From positions 19,397,810 through 19,461,809 of the forward strand of contig CM022673.1 of assembly GCA_012295275.1 (NCBI GenBank): DNA of 64,000 bases, given 5' to 3'. The position numbers were made by a program, and so were the translations under genes. This stretch comes from Chrysomallon squamiferum. Its lineage: Eukaryota > Mollusca > Gastropoda > Neomphalida > Peltospiridae. Position 1 is the stretch's first letter, and every line of letters starts with the position of its first letter. Shown here one piece after another: positions 14,654 to 28,400 of the stretch. The notes under the pieces were generated by a model that worked only from the letters and a program-made list of their open reading frames with translations, did no database searches and was not told the origin of the DNA.

Positions 14654-16390
14654 CCAGAGAAAAATGCGTAACAGTAAAAGAATCTTGTTATATTAGTAGA
14701 CACGCCTATGTAAAACAAAAGTAAACATAACATACAAAAGCAATTGGTAATAAATCAGAAGATTTGTTAACAGCTTACCAACCATTCTAAGATTTTTCTA
14801 TGAAATGGAAGAAATCTTATGCTTGCGTACACGGCGTTCAGAGTAACATTGGTCGGTGAAGTTAACGTAAGGTAATGTACTTTGAGCACGATTCCGATGA
14901 CGCAAGCCTTGCAGAAAAAAAGTGTAGCAAAACAAACACTGAAAGAGAGGAAACACGAACGAAACGAAAGGGGAAACAAACGAATGAATTAATATATCAT
15001 GTATGAGACCTACTTTAATCAAGTATTTAATTTCTTGTTTCAGTGTCTTCAACGACAACACCCACTGTAGGAACAACTGTCAGTGCCACTCCTAGCGTCA
15101 GTGGAACAACACCTAGTGTCACAGGACCAACACCTAGTGTCAGTGGAACAACACCTAGTGTCAGTGCGACAACTCCTATCGGTATGACTGGCTTCATGAT
15201 TTAAGCAATTTTATGAAACCTTCGATCATTTTTCAGTTATAACAATGACAGACTTTAATGCTGTCTTTCTAAGTAAACGCTCTTTATGGATTTGCTGTTC
15301 TGAGTGGAAATTTAAATTATACATTGTTTTTGTTTTCGTATAACCTAATTTTTCATGGTGTTAACCCTTTATGTTTGCTCACTGAAAGGACATCGTTTGT
15401 GTCTGTTCGATTCACCAAGTATGGATGTAGGAAAACTGTATAGTGGAATTTCATTTTATTTTCAAGGATGCGGCAAGGACATGAGCCCTGTTTCACCGAA
15501 TGACTACAATGTGAAACCATCTAAGACAGCAACGTTTCCAGATAAGGTCACGGAAGTAACCGTAACTTTGGAGACCACCACTGACGAAACAGTCTGGTAC
15601 AAAGTCACCTTCGATGCTCCCGATAAAATCACTGCTGTGGATTTCACTGTTGGTGACAAAAACGTGAGTATTCAGTAAAATGTTATAAATCCTTGGTTTT
15701 AATGTCCGAGTACCGTATGCATATCTTGCTACGTTTAATATATAATATCACTATTATTGAACGAGTGTCTTCTCAGTCTGTATTCATATTCGTCTGCAGT
15801 ACTTATATTGTAACTGGAGTTAACTTAGTGACGAAACCTTTTCCCCTTCTCGTTAAAGGTCAATGGAAAACTGCAAAATAGGAAATTTGTGTTTGAAACT
15901 GACGAAAATGGATTGAAAGGAAAGACTCTTACAATAAAACTAACACGCTCCGTGCCAGGACCTGCGTCTGTAACGCTCGACAATATCGAAGTGATGGCTT
16001 GCCAGAAAGGTATGTTCTCCAACATGTATAAAAATGTTAGTTTTGTTTCAGGTGTTACAAAAGAGATTTCAGTAGTCTTTTCAAAAATCAAGAATTAACG
16101 TGTGCTTTTGGTGAAAGGTGGTGTTCACAATTAAGAAAAGAGAAAGTGAACTAACGTTTTGCTGTACACTACTCCATTCAAGATTTATCTGTACCAGTAA
16201 GAACGGAATTAGCAGATACCTTTAGAATAGTCAAACCTGCTGCACTGAAAACTATTTTGTTGAAGATACAACATGCGTAAATGCGTGAACTTTCTTCTGG
16301 TGAATCTGTTTGTCTATTTCCTTGGTATTTGTATATCTATAATTTGCGTAATCACCTGCAGTTAAATGATCAGCATTTATAATGCGAAAA

Positions 16391-16429
<39 letters not shown>

Positions 16430-19400
16430 CCAGAGAAAAATGCGTAACAGTAAAAGAATCTTGTTATATTAGTAGACACGCCTATGTAAAACAAAAGTAA
16501 ACATAACATACAAAAGCAATTGGTAATAAATCAGAAGATTTGTTAACAGCTTACCAACCATTCTAAGATTTTTCTATGAAATGGAAGAAATCTTATGCTT
16601 GCGTACACGGCGTTCAGAGTAACATTGGTCGGTGAAGTTAACGTAAGGTAATGTACTTTGAGCACGATTCCGATGACGCAAGCCTTGCAGAAAAAGTGTA
16701 GCAAAAACAAACACTGAAAGAGAGGAAACACGAACGAAACGAAAGGGGAAACAAACGAATGAATTAATATATCATGTATGAGACCTACTTTAATCAAGTA
16801 TTTATTTTTCTTGTTTCAGTGTCTTCAACGACAACACCCACTGTAGGAACAACTGTCAGTGCCACTCCTAGCGTCAGTGGAACAACACCTAGTGTCACAG
16901 GACCAACACCTAGTGTCAGTGGAACAACACCTAGTGTCAGTGCGACAACTCCTATCGGTATGACTGGCTTCATGATTTAAGCAATTTTATGAAACCTTCG
17001 ATCATTTTTCAGTTATAACAATGACAGACTTTAATGCTGTCTTTCTAAGTAAACGCTCTTTATGGAGTTTGCTGTTCTGAGTGGAAATTTAAATTATACA
17101 TTGTTTTTGTTTTCGTATAACCTAATTTTTCATGGTGTTAACCCTTTATGTTTGCTCACTGAAAGGACATCGTTTGTGTCTGTTCGATTCACCAAGTATG
17201 GATGTAGGAAAACTGTATAGTGGAATTTCATTTTATTTTCAAGGATGCGGCAAGGACATGAGCCCTGTTTTCACCGAATGACTACAATGTGAAACCATCT
17301 AAGACAGCAACGTTTCCAGATAAGGTCACGGAAGTAACCGTAACTTTGGAGACCACCACTGACGAAACAGTCTGGTACAAAGTCACCTTCGATGCTCCCG
17401 ATAAAATCACTGCTGTGGATTTCACTGTTGGTGACAAAAACGTGAGTATTCAGTAAAATGTTATAAATCCTTGGTTTTAATGTCCGAGTACCGTATGCAT
17501 ATCTTGCTACGTTTAATATATAATATCACTATTATTGAACGAGTGTCTTCTCAGTCTGTATTCATATTCGTCTGCAGTACTTATATTGTAACTGGAGTTA
17601 ACTTAGTGACGAAACCTTTTCCCCTTCTCGTTAAAGGTCAATGGAAAACTGCAAAATAGGAAATTTGTGTTTGAAACTGACGAAAATGGATTGAAAGGAA
17701 AGACTCTTACAATAAAACTAACACGCTCCGTGCCAGGACCTGCGTCTGTAACGCTCGACAATATCGAAGTGATGGCTTGCCAGAAAGGTATGTTCTCCAA
17801 CATGTATAAAAATGTTAGTTTTGTTTCAGGTGTTACAAAAGAGATTTCAGTAGTCTTTTCAAAAATCAAGAATTAACGTGTGCTTTTGGTGAAAGGTGGT
17901 GTTCACAATTAAGAAAAGAGAAAGTGAACTAACGTTTTGCTGTACACTACTCCATTCAAGATTTATCTGTACCAGTAAGAACGGAATTAGCAGATACCTT
18001 TAGAATAGTCAAACCTGCTGCACTGAAAACTATTTTGTTGAAGATACAACATGCGTAAATGCGTGAACTTTCTTCTGGTGAATCTGTTTGTCTATTTCCT
18101 TGGTATTTGTATATCTATAATTTGCGTAATCACCTGCAGTTAAATGATCAGCATTTATAATGCGAAAATTGTTATTATTATTATTATTATTATTATCGTT
18201 ATTATTATATCAAGAGATAAATGCGTAAGAATAAAAGAATCTTGTTATATTAGAAGACACGCCTATGTAAAATAAAAATTATACATAACATTCAAAAGCA
18301 ATTGGTAATATATCAGAAGATCTCTGAACAGCTTACCAACCAATCTAAGATTTTTCTATGAAATGGAACAAATCTTATGCTTGCGTACACGGCGTTCAGA
18401 GTAACATTGGTCGGTGAAGTTAACGTAAGGTAATGTACTTTGAGCACGATTCCGATGACGCAAGCCTTGCAGAAAAAGTGTAGCAAAAACAAACACTGAA
18501 AGAGAGGAAACACGAACGAAACGAAAGGGGAAACAAACGAATGAATTAATGTATCATGTATGAGACCTACTTTAATCAAGTCTTTTTTTTCTAGTTTTAG
18601 TGTCTCCAACGACAACACCCAGTGTAGGAACAACTGTCAGTGCCACTCCTAGCGTCAGTGGAACAACACCTAGTGTCACAGGACCAACACCTAGTGTCAG
18701 TGGAGCAACTCCTAGTGTCAGTGTTACTCGTAGTGTCAGCGCCACTACTGTTGTGAGCGTCACTCCTGTCAGTGCGACACCGCATACAGGTATGAAGTAA
18801 TTCTGATTTTACCAGTTTTTGCGCAATATCTATTTCTTGTTCCCTTATTGTTTTGCCGTTCATACCTATTACAAGTCCACACCGATTGTTGTTATATCTT
18901 AAACTATACCTAGAAAAAATATTCTCAGTTCAGTCATAGAAAAACGATACTAATATAAATATAGAAAACGATACTTAACTATTTTGATGTAGTTACTAGT
19001 TCGAAACATACAATTATTACAATCCAACAGGCAGATGACCAACTGCAGCTACCACCGGCCCAAATGTCACCTACTTCAGAACTACTTAACACAACCACCG
19101 TTCGATTTCTCACTAACATGCCATGTACGGTTATTTAAGTTATGATGTGAAATTGTTCTATCACCCACTTTATGGATCATGTCTAACCCATGTACTTTAA
19201 TTATCTAAATTCATGACATTGATAGCGACCAATAATTGCCAGAATTTTCTGTTCTTCTCGTCTTTATAAACCTATACTCACTTCTTTCCGCTTAGAAAGC
19301 CGAATTTAAGTCAATTTCGACTTAATTTCCAATTGAATTCAGATACGAAGCTTCATGACATTTTTTACGTTCATACAATTGTCGAATGGAAAATTAAGAA

Positions 19401-22400
19401 AATAATCTAGAGGACTATCTTTTTTAATGTAATTATTAGTTCCTCACCTACCCTTGTTGATAACCCTTTCAAATTAACACGAACTTACCAATTTTGATAT
19501 ATTGGGAACAATATTCTCTAGAAAATAATGATAAATTATATTAAGTCATGTAGATTCATCACACATTCCTACGATCATCCTGTTATCCAAAATAATCTAC
19601 ACGACTATTTTTCTTTATTGATGTAATTATTAGTTCTTCAGCTACCATTATACAATCCAACAGGCACACCACCAACTGCAGCTACCACTGGCCCAAGTGT
19701 AACACCTACTTCAGCAGTACTTAGCACCACGACCGTTCCATTTGTCACTAGCGTGTCAGGTACGGCTACTTAAGCTATGATGTGAAATTGTTCTATCACC
19801 CACTTTCTGGATCATGTCTCTCCCATATACTTTAATCATTTAAAGTCACGATATTGCTAGCCTCCCATGTTCGACTGAATTTTACTCTCTTTTTGAAAAT
19901 AATACATGTTCTTTATATCTTCGAAAACCTATACTCTCCTGTCTCCGATTACAAAGCCGAATTTTACGCAGTTTCGATTTCATTTCCACCGTTTTCTTTT
20001 TAGTTCCAACGTCATCTCTAGTAAGTACAGTAGTACCTACTTCAACAGTTCCATCCATTAGCGTTAGCGGCACTGTAGTTTCAGGTAAATAATCTAGACA
20101 ACACTTAATTATTTAATGCAAATTTCTCTTCCGTGCATACTCATCAGCACTGTTCTCTTCATACGATTTCGTTTTTCACATTTTTACGGCGATATTTTCC
20201 TCATCACCCTCGAAAAAAAATGTAACATAAATTATTGATGCTTGTCGATTACCCTTTCAAATTATCACGAACTTACCGATTTTGATATATTGGGAACAAC
20301 ATTCTCTAGAAAATAATGATAAATTATATTAAGACATGTAGCTTCATGACACTTTCCTACGGTCATCCTGTTATCCAAAATAATCTACACGACTATTTTT
20401 CTTTATTGATGTAATTATTAGTTCTTCACCTACCATTATACAATCCAACAGGCACACCACCAACTGCAGCTACCACTGGCCCAAGTGTAACACCTACTTC
20501 AGCAGTACTTAGCACCACGACCGTTCCATTTGTCACTAGCGTGTCAGGTACGGCTACTTAAGCTATGATGTGAAATTGTTCTATCACCCACTTTCTGGAT
20601 CATGTCTCTCCCATATACTTTAATCATTTAAAGTCACGATATTGCTAGCCTCCCATGTTCGACTGAATTTTACTCTCTTTTTGAAAATAATACATGTTCT
20701 TTATATCTTCGAAAACCTATACTCTCCTGTTTCCGATTAGAAAGCCGAATTTTACGCAGTTTCGATTTCATTTCCACCGTTTTCTTTTTAGTTCCAGCGA
20801 CATCTGTAGTAAGTACAGTAGTACCTACTTCAACAGTTCCATCCATTAGCGTTAGCGGCACTGTAGTTTCAGGTAAATAATCTAGACAACACTTAATTAT
20901 TTAATGCAAATTTCTCTTCCGTGCATACTCATCAGCACTGTTCTCTTCATACGATTTCGTTTTTCACATTTTTACGGCGATATTTTCCTCATCACCCTCG
21001 AAAAAAAATGTAACATAAATTATTGATGCTTGTCGATTACCCTTTCAAATTATCACGAACTTACCGATTTTGATATATTGGGAACAACATTCTCTAGAAA
21101 ATAATGATAAATTATATTAAGACATGTAGCTTCATGACACTTTCCTACGGTCATCCTGTTATCCAAAATAATCTACACGACTATTTTTCTTTATTGATGT
21201 AATTATTAGTTCTTCACCTACCATTATACAATCCAACAGGCACACCACCAACTGCAGCTACCACTGGCCCAAGTGTAACACCTACTTCAGCAGTACTTAG
21301 CACCACGACCGTTCCATTTGTCACTAGCGTGTCAGGTACGGCTACTTAAGCTATGATGTGAAATTGTTCTATCACCCACTTTCTGGATCATGTCTCTCCC
21401 ATATACTTTAATCATTTAAAGTCACGATATTGCTAGCCTCCCATGTTCGACTGAATTTTACTCTCTTTTTGAAAATAATACATGTTCTTTATATCTTCGA
21501 AAACCTATACTCTCCTGTTTCCGATTAGAAAGCCGAATTTTACGCAGTTTCGATTTCATTTCCACCGTTTTCTTTTTAGTTCCAACGTCATCTGTAGTAA
21601 GTACAGTAGTACCTACTTCAACAGTTCCATCCATTAGCGTTAGCGGCACTGTAGTTTCAGGTAAATAATCTAGACAACACTTAATTATTTAATGCAAATT
21701 TCTCTTCCGTGCATACTCATCAGCACTGTTCTCTTCATACGATTTCGTTTTTCACATTTTTACGGCGATATTTTCCTCATCACCCTCGAAAAAAAATGTA
21801 ACATAAATTATTGATGCTTGTCGATTACCCTTTCAAATTATCACGAACTTACCGATTTTGATATATTGGGAACAACATTCTCTAGAAAATAATGATAAAT
21901 TATATTAAGACATGTAGCTTCATGACACTTTCCTACGGTCATCCTGTTATCCAAAATAATCTACACGACTATTTTTCTTTATTGATGTAATTATTAGTTC
22001 TTCACCTACCATTATACAATCCAACAGGCACACCACCAACTGCAGCTACCACTGGCCCAAGTGTAACACCTACTTCAGCAGTACTTAGCACCACGACCGT
22101 TCCATTTGTCACTAGCGTGTCAGGTACGGCTACTTAAGCTATGATGTGAAATTGTTCTATCACCCACTTTCTGGATCATGTCTCTCCCATATACTTTAAT
22201 CATTTAAAGTCACGATATTGCTAGCCTCCCATGTTCGACTGAATTTTACTCTCTTTTTGAAAATAATACATGTTCTTTATATCTTCGAAAACCTATACTC
22301 TCCTGTTTCCGATTAGAAAGCCGAATTTTACGCAGTTTCGATTTCATTTCCACCGTTTTCTTTTTAGTTCCAGCGACATCTGTAGTAAGTACAGTAGTAC

Positions 22401-25400
22401 CTACTTCAACAGTTCCATCCATTAGCGTTAGCGGCACTGTAGTTTCAGGTAAATAATCTAGACAACACTTAATTATTTAATGCAAATTTCTCTTCCGTGC
22501 ATACTCATCAGCACTGTTCTCTTCATACGATTTCGTTTTTCACATTTTTACGGCGATATTTTCCTCATCACCCTCGAAAAAAAATGTAACATAAATTATT
22601 GATGCTTGTCGATTACCCTTTCAAATTATCACGAACTTACCGATTTTGATATATTGGGAACAACATTCTCTAGAAAATAATGATAAATTATATTAAGACA
22701 TGTAGCTTCATGACACTTTCCTACGGTCATCCTGTTATCCAAAATAATCTACACGACTATTTTTCTTTATTGATGTAATTATTAGTTCTTCACCTACCAT
22801 TATACAATCCAACAGGCACACCACCAACTGCAGCTACCACTGGCCCAAGTGTAACACCTACTTCAGCAGTACTTAGCACCACGACCGTTCCATTTGTCAC
22901 TAGCGTGTCAGGTACGGCTACTTAAGCTATGATGTGAAATTGTTCTATCACCCACTTTCTGGATCATGTCTCTCCCATATACTTTAATCATTTAAAGTCA
23001 CGATATTGCTAGCCTCCCATGTTCGACTGAATTTTACTCTCTTTTTTGAAAATAATACATGTTCTTTATATCTTCGAAAACCTATACTCTCCTGTTTCCG
23101 ATTAGAAAGCCGAATTTTACGCAGTTTCGATTTCATTTCCACCGTTTTCTTTTTAGTTCCAGCGACATCTGTAGTAAGTACAGTAGTACCTACTTCAACA
23201 GTTCCATCCATTAGCGTTAGCGGCACTGTAGTTTCAGGTAAATAATCTAGACAACACTTAATTATTTAATGCAAATTTCTCTTCCGTGCATACTCATCAG
23301 CACTGTTCTCTTCATACGATTTCGTTTTTCACATTTTTTTTACGGCGATATTTTCCTCATCACCCTCGAAAAAATGTAACATAAATTATTGATGCTTGTC
23401 GATTACCCTTTCAAATTATCACGAACTTACCGATTTTGATATATTGGGAACAACATTCTCTAGAAAATAATGATAAATTATATTAAGACATGTAGCTTCA
23501 TGACACTTTCCTACGGTCATCCTGTTATCCAAAATAATCTACACGACTATTTTTCTTTATTGATGTAATTATTAGTTCTTCACCTACCATTATACAATCC
23601 AACAGGCACACCACCAACTGCAGCTACCACTGGCCCAAGTGTAACACCTACTTCAGCAGTACTTAGCACCACGACCGTTCCATTTGTCACTAGCGTGTCA
23701 GGTACGGCTACTTAAGCTATGATGTGAAATTGTTCTATCACCCACTTTCTGGATCATGTCTCTCCCATATACTTTAATCATTTAAAGTCACGATATTGCT
23801 AGCCTCCCATGTTCGACTGAATTTTACTCTCTTTTTGAAAATAATACATGTTCTTTATATCTTCGAAAACCTATACTCTCCTGTTTCCGATTAGAAAGCC
23901 GAATTTTACGCAGTTTCGATTTCATTTCCACCGTTTTCTTTTTAGTTCCAGCGACATCTGTAGTAAGTACAGTAGTACCTACTTCAACAGTTCCATCCAT
24001 TAGCGTTAGCGGCACTGTAGTTTCAGGTAAATAATCTAGACAACACTTAATTATTTAATGCAAATTTCTCTTCCGTGCATACTCATCAGCACTGTTCTCT
24101 TCATACGATTTCGTTTTTCACATTTTTACGGCGATATTTTCCTCATCACCCTCGAAAAAAAATGTAACATAAATTATTGATGCTTGTCGATTACCCTTTC
24201 AAATTATCACGAACTTACCGATTTTGATATATTGGGAACAACATTCTCTAGAAAATAATGATAAATTATATTAAGACATGTAGCTTCATGACACTTTCCT
24301 ACGGTCATCCTGTTATCCAAAATAATCTACACGACTATTTTTCTTTATTGATGTAATTATTAGTTCTTCACCTACCATTATACAATCCAACAGGCACACC
24401 ACCAACTGCAGCTACCACTGGCCCAAGTGTAACACCTACTTCAGCAGTACTTAGCACCACGACCGTTCCATTTGTCACTAGCGTGTCAGGTACGGCTACT
24501 TAAGCTATGATGTGAAATTGTTCTATCACCCACTTTCTGGATCATGTCTCTCCCATATACTTTAATCATTTAAAGTCACGATATTGCTAGCCTCCCATGT
24601 TCGACTGAATTTTACTCTCTTTTTGAAAATAATACATGTTCTTTATATCTTCGAAAACCTATACTCTCCTGTTTCCGATTAGAAAGCCGAATTTTACGCA
24701 GTTTCGATTTCATTTCCACCGTTTTCTTTTTAGTTCCAGCGACATCTGTAGTAAGTACAGTAGTACCTACTTCAACAGTTCCATCCATTAGCGTTAGCGG
24801 CACTGTAGTTTCAGGTAAATAATCTAGACAACACTTAATTATTTAATGCAAATTTCTCTTCCGTGCATACTCATCAGCACTGTTCTCTTCATACGATTTC
24901 GTTTTTCACATTTTTACGGCGATATTTTCCTCATCCCCCGAAAAAAAATGTAACATAAATTATTGATGCTTGTCGATTACCCTTTCAAATTATCACGAAC
25001 TTACCGATTTTGATATATTGGGAACAACATTCTCTAGAAAATAATGATAAATTATATTAAGACATGTAGCTTCATGACACTTTCCTACGGTCATCCTGTT
25101 ATCCAAAATAATCTACACTACTATTTTTCTTTATTGATGTAATTATTAGTTCTTCACCTACCATTATACAATCCAACAGGCACACCACCAACTGCAGCTA
25201 CCACTGGCCCAAGTGTAACACCTACTTCAGCAGTACTTAGCACCACGACCGTTCCATTTGTCACTAGCGTGTCAGGTACGGCTACTTAAGCTATGATGTG
25301 AAATTGTTCTATCACCCACTTTCTGGATCATGTCTCTCCCATATACTTTAATCATTTAAAGTCACGATATTGCTAGCCTCCCATGTTCGACTGAATTTTA

Positions 25401-28400
25401 CTCTCTTTTTGAAAATAATACATGTTCTTTATATCTTCGAAAACCTATACTCTCCTGTTTCCGATTAGAAAGCCGAATTTTACGCAGTTTCGATTTCATT
25501 TCCACCGTTTTCTTTTTAGTTCCAACGACATCTGTAGTAAGTACAGTAGTACCTACTTCAACAGTTCCATCCATTAGCGTTAGCGGCACTGTAGTTTCAG
25601 GTAAATAATCTAGACAACACTTAATTATTTAATGCAAATTTCTCTTCCGTGCATACTCATCAGCACTGTTCTCTTCATACGATTTCGTTTTTCACATTTT
25701 TACGGCGATATTTTCCTCATCACCCTCGAAAAAAAATGTAACATAAATTATTGATGCTTGTCGATTACCCTTTCAAATTATCACGAACTTACCGATTTTG
25801 ATATATTGGGAACAACATTCTCTAGAAAATAATGATAAATTATATTAAGACATGTAGCTTCATGACACTTTCCTACGGTCATCCTGTTATCCAAAATAAT
25901 CTACACGACTATTTTTCTTTATTGATGTAATTATTAGTTCTTAACCTACCATTATACAATCCAACAGGCACACCACCAACTGCAAGTGTAACACCTACTT
26001 CAGCAGTACTTAGCACCACGACCGTTCCATTTGTCACTAGCGTGTCAGGTACGGCTACTTAAGCTATGATGTGAAATTGTTCTATCACCCACTTTCTGGA
26101 TCATGTCTCTCCCATATACTTTAATCATTTAAAGTCACGATATTGCTAGCCTCCCATGTTCGACTGAATTTTACTCTCTTTTTGAAAATAATACATGTTC
26201 TTTATATCTTCGAAAACCTATACTCTCCTGTTTCCGATTAGAAAGCCGAATTTTACGCAGTTTCGATTTCATTTCCACCGTTTTCTTTTTAGTTCCAACG
26301 TCATCTGTAGTAAGTACAGTAGTACCTACTTCAACAGTTCCATCCATTAGCGTTAGCGGCACTGTAGTTTCAGGTAAATAATCTAGACAACACTTAATTA
26401 TTTAATGCAAATTTCTCTTCCGTGCATACTCATCAGCACTGTTCTCTTCATACGATTTCGTTTTTCACATTTTTTTTACGGCGATATTTTCCTCATCACC
26501 CTCGAAAAAAAATGTAACATAAATTATTGATGCTTGTCGATTACCCTTTCAAATTAACACGAACTTACCGATTTTGATATATTGGGAACAACATTCTCTA
26601 GAAAATAATGATAAATTATATTAAGACATGTAGCTTCATGACACTTTCCTACGGTCATCCTGTTATCCAAAATAATCTACACTACTATTTTTCTTTATTG
26701 ATGTAATTATTAGTTCTTCACCTACCATTATACAATCCAACAGGCACACCACCAACTGCAGCTACCACTGGCCCAAGTGTAACACCTACTTCAGCAGTAC
26801 TTAGCACCACGACCGTTCCATTTGTCACTAGCGTGTCAGGTACGGCTACTTAAGCTATGATGTGAAATTGTTCTATCACCCACTTTCTGGATCATGTCTC
26901 TCCCATATACTTTAATCATTTAAAGTCACGATATTGCTAGCCTCCCATGTTCGACTGAATTTTACTCTCTTTTTGAAAATAATACATGTTCTTTATATCT
27001 TCGAAAACCTATACTCTCCTGTTTCCGATTAGAAAGCCGAATTTTACGCAGTTTCGATTTCATTTCCACCGTTTTCTTTTTAGTTCCAGCGACATCTGTA
27101 GTAAGTACAGTAGTACCTACTTCAACAGTTCCATCCATTAGCGTTAGCGGCACTGTAGTTTCAGGTAAATAATCTAGACAACACTTAATTATTTAATGCA
27201 AATTTCTCTTCCGTGCATACTCATCAGCACTGTTCTCTTCATACGATTTCGTTTTTCACATTTTTACGGCGATATTTTCCTCATCACCCTCGAAAAAATG
27301 TAACATAAATTATTGATGCTTGTCGATTACCCTTTCAAATTATCACGAACTTACCGATTTTGATATATTGGGAACAACATTCTCTAGAAAATAATGATAA
27401 ATTATATTAAGACATGTAGCTTCATGACACTTTCCTACGGTCATCCTGTTATCCAAAATAATCTACACTACTATTTTTCTTTATTGATGTAATTATTAGT
27501 TCTTCACCTACCATTATACAATCCAACAGGCACACCACCAACTGCAGCTACCACTGGCCCAAGTGTAACACCTACTTCAGCAGTACTTAGCACCACGACC
27601 GTTCCATTTGTCACTAGCGTGTCAGGTACGGCTACTTAAGCTATGATGTGAAATTGTTCTATCACCCACTTTCTGGATCATGTCTCTCCCATATACTTTA
27701 ATCATTTAAAGTCACGATATTGCTAGCCTCCCATGTTCGACTGAATTTTACTCTCTTTTTGAAAATAATACATGTTCTTTATATCTTCGAAAACCTATAC
27801 TCTCCTGTTTCCGATTAGAAAGCCGAATTTTACGCAGTTTCGATTTCATTTCCACCGTTTTCTTTTTAGTTCCAGCGACATCTGTAGTAAGTACAGTAGT
27901 ACCTACTTCAACAGTTCCATCCATTAGCGTTAGCGGCACTGTAGTTTCAGGTAAATAATCTAGACAACACTTAATTATTTAATGCAAATTTCTCTTCCGT
28001 GCATACTCATCAGCACTGTTCTCTTCATACGATTTCGTTTTTCACATTTTTACGGCGATATTTTCCTCATCACCCTCGAAAAAAAATGTAACATAAATTA
28101 TTGATGCTTGTCGATTACCCTTTCAAATTAACACGAACTTACCGATTTTGATATATTGGGAACAACATTCTCTAGAAAATAATGATAAATTATATTAAGA
28201 CATGTAGCTTCATGACACTTTCCTACGGTCATCCTGTTATCCAAAATAATCTACACTACTATTTTTCTTTATTGATGTAATTATTAGTTCTTCACCTACC
28301 ATTATACAATCCAACAGGCACACCACCAACTGCAGCTACCACTGGCCCAAGTGTAACACCTACTTCAGCAGTACTTAGCACCACGACCGTTCCATTTGTC

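Larger units (their letters stand above)
1..18600 (+). repeat. Tandem array 1: ~1.78-1.80 kb three-exon genomic units (10 complete)
   Basis: Exon A starts recur at 696, 2500, 4299, 6104, 7906, 9708, 11490, 13265, 15044, 16820 and finally 18601, a period of 1804 falling to about 1780. Introns are repeated with the exons and differ at only scattered positions, so whole genomic segments were duplicated. The first 695 bases match the C-to-A intron, so at least one more unit lies upstream. Intron lengths per unit are about 204 (A-B), 195 (B-C) and 820 bp (C-A); the long intron carries an (ATT)n tract of variable length. Units 1-5 and 6-10 form two sequence subtypes. Confidence 0.95.

Noticed and set aside
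132-16509. Repeated minus-strand frames with poly-Asn runs (132-386, 1924-2187 and later copies)
   Set aside because: The Asn run is the reverse complement of intronic (ATT)n; length varies with the microsatellite, there is no domain, and the region lies between exons C and A of the + strand gene.
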